From Chromera velia (Eukaryota; Sar; Chromeraceae), in the NCBI GenBank assembly GCA_018398765.1, contig JAHBMJ010004463.1, positions 2,501 to 35,000 on the forward strand: a stretch of DNA of 32,500 nt, in the 5' to 3' direction. The notes beneath the pieces are model-generated. The model was not told the DNA's origin and did no database searches. It worked only from the letters and a program-made list of their open reading frames with translations. Positions 19,765 to 28,688 of the stretch are shown here, piece after piece; position 1 is the first letter of the stretch; each line of letters opens with the position of its first letter. The translations under genes were made by a program, and so were the position numbers.

Positions 19765-21810
19765 CTATCTTGGAGCCTCCGCCCCTGCAGAGAGGGGGGG
19801 AGGGGGGACCATATCCAGGTCCTCCGTGTGGAGTGGGGGGGCAGAAGGGTGTGCTGCGAGTTGGGGGGGGGCAGGGGGATGCGCGCTGAGTGAGGGAGGG
19901 GGGGGATGCGCAATGATTGGTGGAGCAGGAGGGTGCGCCTGGAGTGGGGGAGGAGGGGGTTGCAGGGGAGCGTGCTGATGGTGATGAACAGCAGCAGCAG
20001 AAGCAGATGAAGCAGAGGCAGAGTCAGAAGGGATTCCGAAGGCCATGTGAACCTCCTCCTCGTGCTCGTGCTCCTCCCCCTCTGCAGGACCCGTTCTGGC
20101 CCTCTTCTGCAAGTGCACTGCTGCTGCTGCTGCTTCCTCCCCCCCTCCCAACTCCATTGAGGCCATTCCCTCCATTCCCCCCTCCATTCCCCCTGGGTGT
20201 CCCATCTCCCCTCCCATGGCGTCATGTGCCATCCCCTGTGGCATCTGCATCCCCTCCCCCATCTCCCCTCCCATTGCCTCTGGCGGCATTCCCTCCACCA
20301 TGCCGTTCAGCGGGGGGTGGTCGTGCTCATGCTGATGAGCATGTTGATGCTCAGGCTGGTGGTGCTCATGCTGATGCTCATGCTGATCCATCGGGAGGCT
20401 TCTTTTCTTTCCCTCCCGCTGCATCCCCTCCTCGTCTGAGGAGTCCAACGAGGACTCCCTCTGTTCAGCATCAGCCAGACGCTGCCTCTCCTTCCGGAGC
20501 GCCGCACGGGACTGACGGCGGACGAAACAGCACGTGGGGCACTGGGCGCGGGTGATGCCGTGATCGCAAGGACCGAGGGCCCAACACAAACGGCAGGTGC
20601 GCTTGTCTCGTCTGTGCTCCTTGCAGAAAGCAGAGGAGCCGCAGTCACGGCATCGGTACTTGTTGTTTCCGTGCGTACAGATACCGCTACCGTCACACTC
20701 CTTGCAGAACCTCTTGTCCTTGCCGTGGTGGCAAAAAGCCTCCCCCCCACAATCCTTACACCGTTTCTTTGTCTTTCCGTGTTCACAGAATTTGTGGGGG
20801 TTGCACAACTTGCATCGAGTGCGCTCTTTCTGATGTTCGCAGAGCCCACGGCCGTCACACTCGGGGCAGATCTGCTTTGTCTTTCCGTGCATACAGAAAG
20901 AACTTCCCCCGCACTGCCGGCAGCGGCGCTTTTCCTTTCCATGATGGCAGAAAGCAGACCCCCCACAGTCCCTACACATCTGTTTGATCCGGCCGTGCAT
21001 GCATCGCCCCGTTCCCCCACACTCCCTACACAACCTCTTCACGCGACCGTGCTCGCAGAAGGTCGAACCCCCACACGGCCTGCAGTCCTGTCGACGTTTG
21101 CCGTGCTCACACACCTGCTTCCCCCCACACTCTTGGCACCTTTCCTTGCGCTTGCCGTGGTGACAGATGCCACTGCCCCCACACTGAACGCAGCGGCGCT
21201 TGACTTTGCCGCACGGACAGTACGACGGGCCCCCGCACTCTTTGCAGTTGCCTTTGCGCTTTCCGTGAATGCAGACGCGGTTGGCGGACTCACGGGAATC
21301 AGTCTTTCGGACACGCACTTTCTTCACGGAGGCTAGAGGCGCGCGCACGCCTTCGACAGACTCGGGCGGAGGGAGGGGTTGCACGAGGGGCGGAGGAGGC
21401 TGATCGGTGTGGTCATGAGCGTGGTGGAGGTGGTGTTGGTTGTGGCCGTGGGCGTGGCTGTGCGGATGGCTGTGGCTGTGGGTATGGTTGTGGTGGGGGT
21501 TGTGGTTGTGGTTATGGTTGTGAGCGTTCGGGTCCATCGGGAGCATCCCGACAGGGACCCGGAATTGATCTGCAGGCGCACAAACGGAAAGCGGGTTTGT
21601 CAGCATAGACTCAGAGGTGATGAAGGAAGTGGGATCAAAGAGCTCGAGAACAGATCGCTGGAGGAGGAGGGGGGGCAAACAACGGTAACAACCAAAACAA
21701 GAACACCTTGGTGGAGACAGGAGACTGCTTTCTGAAGTGGAACACTGAAGTGCAGGAAGCTGAGCGTCGCTGGCATGGGTAGAAAGAATTGTTAGAGGGA
21801 AACTGCGCAT
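19765..21810 (-). CDS. Cys/His tandem-repeat protein with His-rich tracts (14 C-x-H-G-K units)
   Basis: An uninterrupted frame from ATG 21810 to the stop at 19765 encodes 681 residues. Layout: an N-terminal segment; a His-rich tract at about 94-133 (repeated HN, HS, HH); 14 tandem units of about 18 residues at about 180-432 with consensus C-x-H-G-K/R-x-K/R-x2-C-x2-C-G-G-x3; a basic, acidic-flanked helix (ALRKERQRLADAEQRE); a second His/Glu/Gln tract; a Met/Gly/Glu-rich stretch; an RKRA-like basic patch; and a C-terminal Pro/His region with AHPPAPP repeats. Each unit could hold zinc through Cys and His. Such repeats are known from protist and plant predicted proteins without a settled role, and nuclear or nucleic-acid binding is only a guess. 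A CAG at 21571-21573 just before ATCAATTCC could be a splice acceptor, in which case translation might start at 21546. Confidence 0.85.
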   Translation of the reverse strand: MRSFPLTILSTHASDAQLPALQCSTSESSLLSPPRCSCFGCYRCLPPLLLQRSVLELFDPTSFITSESMLTNPLSVCAPADQFRVPVGMLPMDPNAHNHNHNHNPHHNHTHSHSHPHSHAHGHNQHHLHHAHDHTDQPPPPLVQPLPPPESVEGVRAPLASVKKVRVRKTDSRESANRVCIHGKRKGNCKECGGPSYCPCGKVKRRCVQCGGSGICHHGKRKERCQECGGKQVCEHGKRRQDCRPCGGSTFCEHGRVKRLCRECGGTGRCMHGRIKQMCRDCGGSAFCHHGKEKRRCRQCGGSSFCMHGKTKQICPECDGRGLCEHQKERTRCKLCNPHKFCEHGKTKKRCKDCGGEAFCHHGKDKRFCKECDGSGICTHGNNKYRCRDCGSSAFCKEHRRDKRTCRLCWALGPCDHGITRAQCPTCCFVRRQSRAALRKERQRLADAEQRESSLDSSDEEGMQREGKKRSLPMDQHEHQHEHHQPEHQHAHQHEHDHPPLNGMVEGMPPEAMGGEMGEGMQMPQGMAHDAMGGEMGHPGGMEGGMEGMASMELGGGEEAAAAAVHLQKRARTGPAEGEEHEHEEEVHMAFGIPSDSASASSASAAAVHHHQHAPLQPPPPPLQAHPPAPPIIAHPPPPSLSAHPPAPPQLAAHPSAPPLHTEDLDMVPPPPLSAGAEAPR
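20511..21273 (-). repeat. Tandem 54-bp coding repeat (14 units)
   Basis: The DNA encoding the Cys/His array is a tandem series of about 54-bp units, seen on the plus strand as recurring ctttccgtg...cacaga and ccccccaca words. The thirteenth unit has an extra residue (CKEHRRDKRTC), and the ninth and fourteenth lack the Gly-Gly. Unit sequences differ enough to suggest old duplication under selection for Cys and His. Confidence 0.8.
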
Positions 21811-21930
21811 TCTGACAACCAAGGCAGTGAGGCGAGGATAGATCTTACTTCAGACTGGGCTGACCCATGATCAGAGTCCAAGGTGGAGACTTTGAAGTCT
21901 CAAGAGATCGTTGGCTTCTTGTTTCCCAGG
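21811..21930. promoter_or_regulatory. Short divergent promoter between the Cys/His-repeat gene and the Pro/Tyr-rich gene
   Basis: Only 120 bases separate the ATG at 21810 (-) from the ATG at 21931 (+). No TATA box is evident. A strong-looking acceptor CTTCTTGTTTCCCAG ends at 21929, just before the plus-strand ATG. The plus-strand transcript may therefore start further upstream and overlap the other gene's 5' end. Confidence 0.4.
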
Positions 21931-23689
21931 ATGGATGCACTTGCTCCACAGAGGAAGGCTGTGGCGGCAGGGCCTGTGAAGAAGCAGAGACACAAACCTG
22001 TCAGTGTTGCGACAACAGGGAGCAATTCTGCTGTCGCTCTTGCTGAGAGCTGGGAGCGAGGTGAAAAATTCTGGAAGAGGCTCCTCCGTGACCAAAACCT
22101 CCACGATCAGCAGGAGAACTGTCTGATCGAGGTATAGAAGAGCGTTCGTTTGAAGGGCCAGGCAGGCTGATCACTTGAATTCCTCTCTTGCAAACGCAAT
22201 GGCAACTGATGTCAACTGGTATCGCGAAAGAAGGTGTGAGTACCTGCTGTGTGGGACCTCTTTCAAGGGAGGGTAGAGCCCCAGAAGGCGCAAATGTGGA
22301 GAAAGTGCCCAGAAACAGTTTTCGGGGGCGGTCCGCGGCAACAAAAGTGGTTATGCAGAATTTCTTTTCTGCGGATTTCTGGGGCCTTTTTTTATCGTGG
22401 TGTCATCAGTGACGACCTCTCTGTATTGCATGGTAGGTCGCGCGCGGAATATATATGAATAATTATTTGTACAAAAATTAAATCAACTGCGCCATGCATG
22501 CAATTAATTAATTATTATTTAAAAATCCTTCTAATACTAATTGGATAGCTGTAGGTGGGAAAACTGCTCGTATCTTTTTGTACGAGGCACTCACCCGACA
22601 GATCTGGTGTGTCACGGGCAGATATACGACATGCGCATGCGCATGCAAGGAGGTATACTGTCATTGTCTGTCAAGGAAGGTAGAGCTCGAGACCTTCGTA
22701 TACATTTAATGTAGGATCGAGGGGGCTTTTTTCGTCAATACGCAGATCGAGTCCGAGAAGAAGTCAGCTCTCAACAGGACCGTCGGGTCTCTTAGAGAGA
22801 GTCAAGTGGCAAGTAGAAGTGACAACAAAACAGATCAGTCTTTCTTTGAGAAGGTAGCAGGCCGATCGATGCACAACTCAGCCTACTACCCTCGGCCCAC
22901 GCCGATGGCTGTGCCCTACAGGGGGGCGGTCCCACCGACACAGAGCGGATTCAGGCCAGCACAAAGCGTCCCACAACCCATGGTACAGTCTTACTACCGC
23001 ACACCTCCCCAATACCCCGCTCAACTCCACAGATCTTCAGCAGCCCCAGTCGCGAACCCAATGGCTGTTTCCTACTCTGTACCTGTTCCTTCTCCGAAGG
23101 TCGTCCAGATCGCTCCCGCACAGCCAGCGGCCTCCACTCCAGTCGTCGTGCAGCAGGCACCATCGCAGGTGCAGTCTTCACCGGAGCCCCCTCCAGTGAA
23201 GGAAGTGCAGTTTGCAGACAGTCCGACTCGAAGAGGGGAGTACAGCAGAAGGAGATACGGACCCCCTGAGGACGACCGGCGGCCGTACCCCCCCTACTAT
23301 GGGCGTAGGCCTCCCTCGCCTCCTCAGTATTACGGAGGACGACGAACCCCCTACTATGCGGACGACAGGTCACTCAGCATGCATGCATGCATGCATCCTG
23401 ACTGTGACAAAGTTAGACTGACCTGACTGCACCTCATACATGCAGAGCGCATTACCGCAAGGTTTCCATCTACGTGTGTGTGAACACCTCTATACTGCGA
23501 TTGACTTCAGGTACGGGTACTACGACGACGATTACTATTCATACGACTATGACTACGATTACGACCCGTATTACTACTGCCCGCCCCGGGTCAGCAGGCA
23601 GACGCTCCAGAAAGGGTCATGCAGCTTGTCAGAAAAGCAAATAGAGATTCATGTACAGATACAAGAGTGGAGGAACATCAGACAGATAA

Positions 23690-23726
<37 letters not shown>

Positions 23727-25025
23727 TCAATCGACGGCTGGAGAGAGAGTAAAATGTGTGTGTGCGTGTGTGTGTGTGTGTGTGCATGCATGTGTGTGCA
23801 TGCATGTGTGTGCATGTGTGTGCATGTGTGTGTGTTTGTGTGTGTGTGTGTGAGAGAGAGAGAGAGGGAGAGAGAGAGTATAAAGAAGAAAGGGGCGATG
23901 GATAAATATCGGGAGGGCAGAAAGATCTCTTCAACAATCTTTAGTATTCACATTACATACTCGTTAATTCATCTATGTGCATGTCTGGCTTTCCGTCTGT
24001 CGGTCTGTCTGAACATACTCATGTGGCTGTGCCGTTTTCTGTTGGTGTACACACACACACATACACACAGAGCGAGAGAGAGAGAGGGAGAGAGAGACGC
24101 GTGTACGCTGTCTCACACACGCGTGCACAAAGATCACATTGGCGTTTGGAGGAAAGATAAGAGAGCGCTTCTTCGGTTTCTTCCATGGGATCGAGGTTTG
24201 TTGTTGTAACCCGAGTGATTCATTTTTCTGCTCGAAGATTTCGTCCAACTGTCACAGATCAACATCGTTGAGGACGTGTGTATGATCGTGTCTTCAGGCA
24301 GGCTCCCCCGTGTTCTTTTTCCTCCTTCCATCACCCTCCTTTCGATCCCCCCCTTTCTCTCTCGTGCGTGAGTGCAGCCCCGTGCCCGCCCCCCCCCACG
24401 AAGACGGTCACCCTCTCCTGCCAGGGCACAGCCTCGGTGTGAATACTGTCAGTCAGGCAGTCAGTCAGTCAGTCAGTCAGTCAGTCAGTCAGTGAGACAG
24501 TCAGTCAGTCAGTCAGTCAGTCAGTCAGTGAGTCAGTCAGTCAGTCAGTCAGTCAGTCAGTCAGTGAGTCAGTCAGTCAGTCAGTCAGTCAGTGAGTCAG
24601 TCAGTCAGTGAGTCAGTCAGTCAGTCAGGCAGGCAGTCACTCAGCCAGTCAGGCAGGCAGGCAGTCAGACAGGCAGTCAGGCACGCAGTCACACAGTCAG
24701 TCAGTCAGTTGGGCAGGCAGGCGGGCAGGCAGGCAGCAAGAGAGATCAGAAAGACGGGCAATTAACCCAGTCGGTATCCTTTCACTGAACTGTTATGCCC
24801 CTTTGCACTGGGAGAATCTTCTGTGAGGACTGACGCGCTTGCGCAGAGAGGGAGATTCTTTGTGCACTTTTCGAGTCTTTCTCTCTTTTTGCGCTTCTTG
24901 TTGCAGACGACGAAGATGTGCGGAGTGACGTCGGAGCGCCTGCTGCCGGCCCTCCAGGCCAGCCCCGCCCTTTCAGCATGCGGCTAGACCTTCGAGAAGG
25001 GTATTTGAACTTCAACCAGGAGTGA
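21931..25025 (+). CDS. Pro/Tyr-rich low-complexity protein, six exons (provisional)
   Basis: Six segments join in phase to 396 codons plus TGA: 21931-22131, 22166-22233, 22715-23368, 23511-23589, 24378-24447 and 24907-25025. Residues 1 to about 135 are helical and charged (ESWERGEKFWKRLLRDQNLH; WYRERR; QIESEKKSALN). Then comes a long Pro/Tyr/Gln region (YYPRPTP, PPQYPAQ, RRPPSPPQYYGG), a Tyr/Asp tract (YGYYDDDYYSYDYDYD), an Arg/Pro/Ser tract (PPPRRRSPSPARAQPR) and the tail MRLDLREGYLNFNQE. I know no family. The make-up suggests an intrinsically disordered, perhaps RNA-associated or structural, protein. The joins 22233/22715 and 23368/23511 are the best supported. The 34-nt intron and the donor at 24447 are weak. 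Extra exons are possible. The gene is divergent from the Cys/His-repeat gene. Confidence 0.6.
23682..24125. repeat. Intronic GACA, TG/GA and CA/GA microsatellites
   Basis: Inside the proposed 23590-24377 intron there are (GACA)n at 23690-23722, a (TG)n/(GA)n tract at 23753-23880 with TGCATG interruptions, and a shorter (CA)n/(GA)n tract at 24046-24125. No coding signal is seen between them. Confidence 0.8.
24448..24735. repeat. 290-bp CAGT tetranucleotide array
   Basis: The array consists of perfect runs of cagtcagtcagt with occasional gagt or gaca variants, degrading into gcag/ggca units at the 3' side. It lies in the last proposed intron of the Pro/Tyr-rich gene and begins right at the proposed donor. 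That makes the donor hard to fix. Confidence 0.85.
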
Positions 25026-26040
25026 TCGCTCGAGGCGGGACAGGGAGAGAAGTTGACTTCATGCATGTGCAGGTGTGGCCTTCCTGTATGAGTGCATGCA
25101 TGGGCAGGGAGAGATGCATACGTAGGGGCCCGGGAGAAAAGAAGAGTAAATGTTGATCAAGGGAGGGGAGGTACAGTCTGTGGGAAGTTCTTGTAACTCC
25201 ACGGGAGAAGAGTTGAAGACAGCAACAGGGAGACAAGAGCTTGATGCAAGGACGCGTACGTATTTGTTTCATCGACTGTTCTTTCGTCTTCCCAGCAGGA
25301 TTCACGCAATCAGAATCCGTTAGGCGGTCTGTGCACATAGCGAGGGAAAGGAAGGAAGAAGGAAGACACACCCCCTCCCCGACTTTCTCGAGTTGACTCG
25401 GAGACTCTCTGTGGGGGTCTGTCGACAGAGAGAGGGGAGAAGGCATGGCCTTTAGCATGTAGAGAGTAGAGGTGGAATCGAATGGAGTTGAGGGGAGGTG
25501 ACCAGGCCAGTCAAGGCAGTGTGTCAGTCAATTGAGGGAGGTGGGAGGGAGGGATGGTCAAAATTCATCTCGAAGGCAGAGATTGTCCATCATTCAAAGG
25601 AACCTACACAGAGTAGAAAGGACAGAGGGAGCGAGAGAGATCGTGACCGTCAAAGGACAATGCATCTCAGCCTCATCTGGAAGACTGGTCGGCACTCAAG
25701 GAGAAACGATAACAAACAGCGAGTCAGTCAGTCAGTCAACCCAAATATATGCCGGCGACAAGTGAGGCTGTGAGACAGAAGATGCACCTCCACATGAGTT
25801 CAAGTCCTGAGAAATTTGATGGAGAAACCGGGATCGAACGCCATGAATCAAAATCGAACAGTGACAAACACATACATGCAGACAGAGTATCTTTCTGCCA
25901 AATGTGGCGAAATTATGAACCAGATCGAATTGATAATTTTGTATTTTGTAAGACATTTGAAGTACGTTCTGACAGATTGTTGCATGGGCACGACAGCACG
26001 TGCTCTTTCTGATTCCGCATTATAGGAGTCTAAGTAGGAG
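25026..26040. other. 3' flank of the Pro/Tyr-rich gene
   Basis: No further gene is supported. The stretch is purine-rich on the plus strand (25300-25650) and then moves into AT-rich sequence. A short (CAGT)n run occurs at about 25722-25738. The open frames present have no domain and no splice support. Confidence 0.4.
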
Positions 26041-26365
26041 TCAATGATATAAAGTGTCTATAAGTACTAACAGCCTTAAAGTAACCGTAGAAGTAGCCAT
26101 GGAGAGCTCATAGGTGGTTGAAGTCGAGTGTATATTGCTAGGCTCAGGATGATAAAGGACTTATTTATAATATAGGGCTATAAAACCCTAGAAGTAGCCT
26201 AGGCCCTTACTAGTAGGGACCTCTGTCGGTTACAAAGAATTGAAGAAAATTAAAAAAATGAACCAAAAGCTATAATTTTTTTTTCTCTTTCTGTCTCCTT
26301 TTTTTGTCTGCTAACTACTGTATGTTCTTTGAATCTAAGTTTTGTACAATTAAGTGTTTTTTATA

Positions 26366-26670
26366 TATGTTGCATGCTAGCTAGGTGTGATCTGTAAAGT
26401 TTTAAAGCGAAATAAAGTTTAAAGTCTGGTTTGAGTCTGTAGACTCTAAAATATAACTTTTGAAACGCACTTTAGATTTTTTTTCACATACATTGAAAAA
26501 TGTTTTAGAAGGCTAAACAATCCTAAACAACACATCATTGTGATATCAATGTGTTCAAGCTTTTTATTCTTAAAGTTTTAAAACCAAAAAAGTTTTAAAG
26601 TCTAAAGTCTGTGGTCAGACTTTATTATAAAAATAACTTTACAGATCACACCTAGATTACATGCATGTAT
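26366..26670. mobile_element. MITE-like inverted-repeat element, about 300 bp
   Basis: A perfect 21-bp inverted pair, ctaggtgtgatctgtaaagtt at 26381-26401 and its reverse complement at 26635-26655, bounds an AT-rich, non-coding centre. Partial symmetry continues outward into TGCATG. The interior has further aaagtctggt/agactttatt-type symmetry. Size, composition and terminal repeats fit a non-autonomous DNA element. No target duplication could be fixed. Confidence 0.55.
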
Positions 26671-27108
26671 ATCAGTTAATTATTAAGTCACAATTCAACA
26701 GTACAATTATACTCCGGTCTTTAAAAATTAAGTAAAACAGAAAAAAAAAATGATTTGTTTTTTCTTTCGATTACATATAGTCAGGATTAGGCCATTGTGC
26801 GCCGCCAGTTCCGTATTGCAGGGCATGTCCTGATCGTGCGTACCACCACTGCCTGGTCTAGTGTCACGCCGTCACATTCAAATATATCGCGCATGCGTGC
26901 ACCGCCGCTGTTATACCACGCTATTAAATTTGTATACCACGCGTCTATGAGTCTTTTCGTTGTTCATGCTTGAATCAAATAAATGATTTGACTTCTCTTT
27001 ATCTGACAGACTTCCTTTTGGAATCGTGTTGAAGAGACTGAAGGTCCAGAGACTTGCCTTACACATAGGCAGCTGTGATAAATCTGATTCATATGTATGC
27101 ATGCACTT

Positions 27109-27574
27109 CGCATGCCGGGGGCGAGTGGGGTGCTTTTTGCCTCCCCGTCTGCATAGGAGACCGGCGCTTTTCCGCAAAAAACTCGTTTTCATAATTGGTA
27201 AGGAGTTAGAAGCTGAAACTTTGTGTAAGAAGACGTTGTAATGATAGAAAAAGAACTATAGAACAGATTTTTTATATCATTTCTAGAAATATAGGCTGTT
27301 ATACAATTTTTTTGATTTTGAGATCATTTTTTAACGGTTTTGAATAGTAAGAAAAACGGTATGAAACTTATAAAATTTGTATGGCAGCCTATGTTTCTAG
27401 AAATGATATAAAAAATCTGTTCTATAGTTCTTTTTCTATCATTACAACGTCTTCTTACACAAAGTTTCAGCTTCTAACTCCTTACTAATTATGAGAACGA
27501 GTTTTTTGTGGAAAAGCGCCGGTCTCCTATGCAGACGGGGAGGCAAAAAGCACCCCACTCGCCCCCGGCATGCG
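27109..27574. repeat. 466-bp near-perfect foldback (200-bp arms)
   Basis: The left arm (27109 to about 27308) and right arm (about 27374-27574) are reverse complements with only about six differences in 200 positions. They are separated by a loop of about 65 bases. The outer ends are GC-rich (cgcatgccgggggcgagtgg) and the inner halves AT-rich. Transcription from either strand would give a very long hairpin RNA. It could be a foldback or MITE-type transposon, or a small-RNA source. No open frame is credible. Confidence 0.85.
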
Positions 27575-28029
27575 TTTTTTTTATTTTAAAAATTCAAACA
27601 CTCACTACTTCCTCACTATACACTCATGAGCACCGGCGTCCTAAAACGTGAAAAGGCAGAAGTCCTGTGAGCGGGGTACTTCAAGTTCTAGATATACGGT
27701 AACGCCGAGTAGGTGGTCTAAGCCCCGTAGAGATGCTCTTCATTATAAGAGTCTTTAACCGTTTGAAATTTTTCATGAATTTTTTGGAGTATAATAGTTT
27801 AATTTAACAAATTCTAAAGGAAACTAAATATGCCATATGCAGTCGTACGAAGTCGCACCTAGAGTCGCACGTATACTGCATGGCTAGCTGTATGCCAGTG
27901 CATGGGCAACAACCTAGGCAACAACATACCGACAACACTAGGCATGGATTCTATATAAATATATATATATGAATGAATGAATGAATGAATGAATGAATGA
28001 ATGAAGTTGGATATATATATATCGTTCAA

Positions 28030-28067
<38 letters not shown>

Positions 28068-28072
28068 TTGAA

Positions 28073-28114
<42 letters not shown>

Positions 28115-28222
28115 GCATAGATAATATTAAAGTGAAATGAGACACAGAGGCAATATATTTTTAAATATGTCTATATATTATATTCTCGTTCAGAATATAT
28201 ATATATATATATATATATAGAA

Positions 28223-28261
<39 letters not shown>

Positions 28262-28270
28262 GGATACACC
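27575..28270. repeat. AT-rich stretch with (GAAT)n and long AT palindromes
   Basis: It holds (GAAT/ATGA)n at about 27969-28004, then alternating AT tracts to 28255. A palindrome around 28012-28095 has atcgttcaaatata on one side and tatatttgaacgat on the other. The 27640-27760 segment is mixed-composition and unassigned. I tested it by eye for tRNA-like elements and found none convincing. Confidence 0.65.
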
Positions 28271-28550
28271 CAACCAGTTAGGTGAGTGCCTCGGGGGGCT
28301 ATTTAGGGGGTCCGCTCATATTTGATTGGTGCACACCATCGGGGGCTTAGGTATGTCTTGTGTGCTGCCATAGGGCGGGGGCCACGGCAACACGTGCGAA
28401 GTATATACTTTTCGGGACCGCGCGCATTATATGTGCAACTCCGTGCGAGTTATACTTGAGGAGCACGCATACGCAAAGTAAGTAACTTAAAGTAAGGCAC
28501 GCGCGATCGCGGTTCCGTGCGAGTTGCTTGAGGGGCATATTTTGGAACTC

Positions 28551-28688
28551 AGGTGACACTGACTGACCGTGACAGAGACAGAATCGATCCCCCCCTCCCA
28601 AAAATGAAAAAATGTGTTATGTGAGTGCGTGCGATCTCAGGGCCTCTCGGTTGATCTCAGTAGATCGAGCTGAGCTGCCTCCCGAGGC
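28551..28688. repeat. Dispersed repeat, right copy (inverted partner at 669-796)
   Basis: The reverse complement of the left copy, beginning aggtgacact and ending cctcccgaggc. The copy here is uninterrupted, whereas the left one is broken at the copia LTR. It includes the C run and the conserved gtgcgatctcagggcctctc. Confidence 0.75.

Noticed and set aside
20307-21336. Long open frames on both strands over the Cys/His repeat
   Set aside because: Shadow frames of the periodic 54-bp coding repeat. The minus-strand Cys/His frame is the one with conserved ligands.
22188-22458. Plus-strand frames between the second and third exons of the Pro/Tyr-rich gene
   Set aside because: They read through the GTGTGAGT donor into what is best explained as an intron. 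The phase-2 join to 22715 gives a longer, more coherent protein.
24372-24611. Frame with (QSVS)n, a possible Ser-rich protein
   Set aside because: The QSVS part is the CAGT array. Only the first 23 codons (Pro/Arg-rich) are kept as a proposed exon.
24448-24735. CRISPR-like direct repeats
   Set aside because: This is a continuous tetranucleotide array with no spacers, in a eukaryotic intron.
27640-27770. Possible small structured RNA or tRNA
   Set aside because: A ttcaagttctag segment only weakly resembles a tRNA B box, and no cloverleaf could be drawn.
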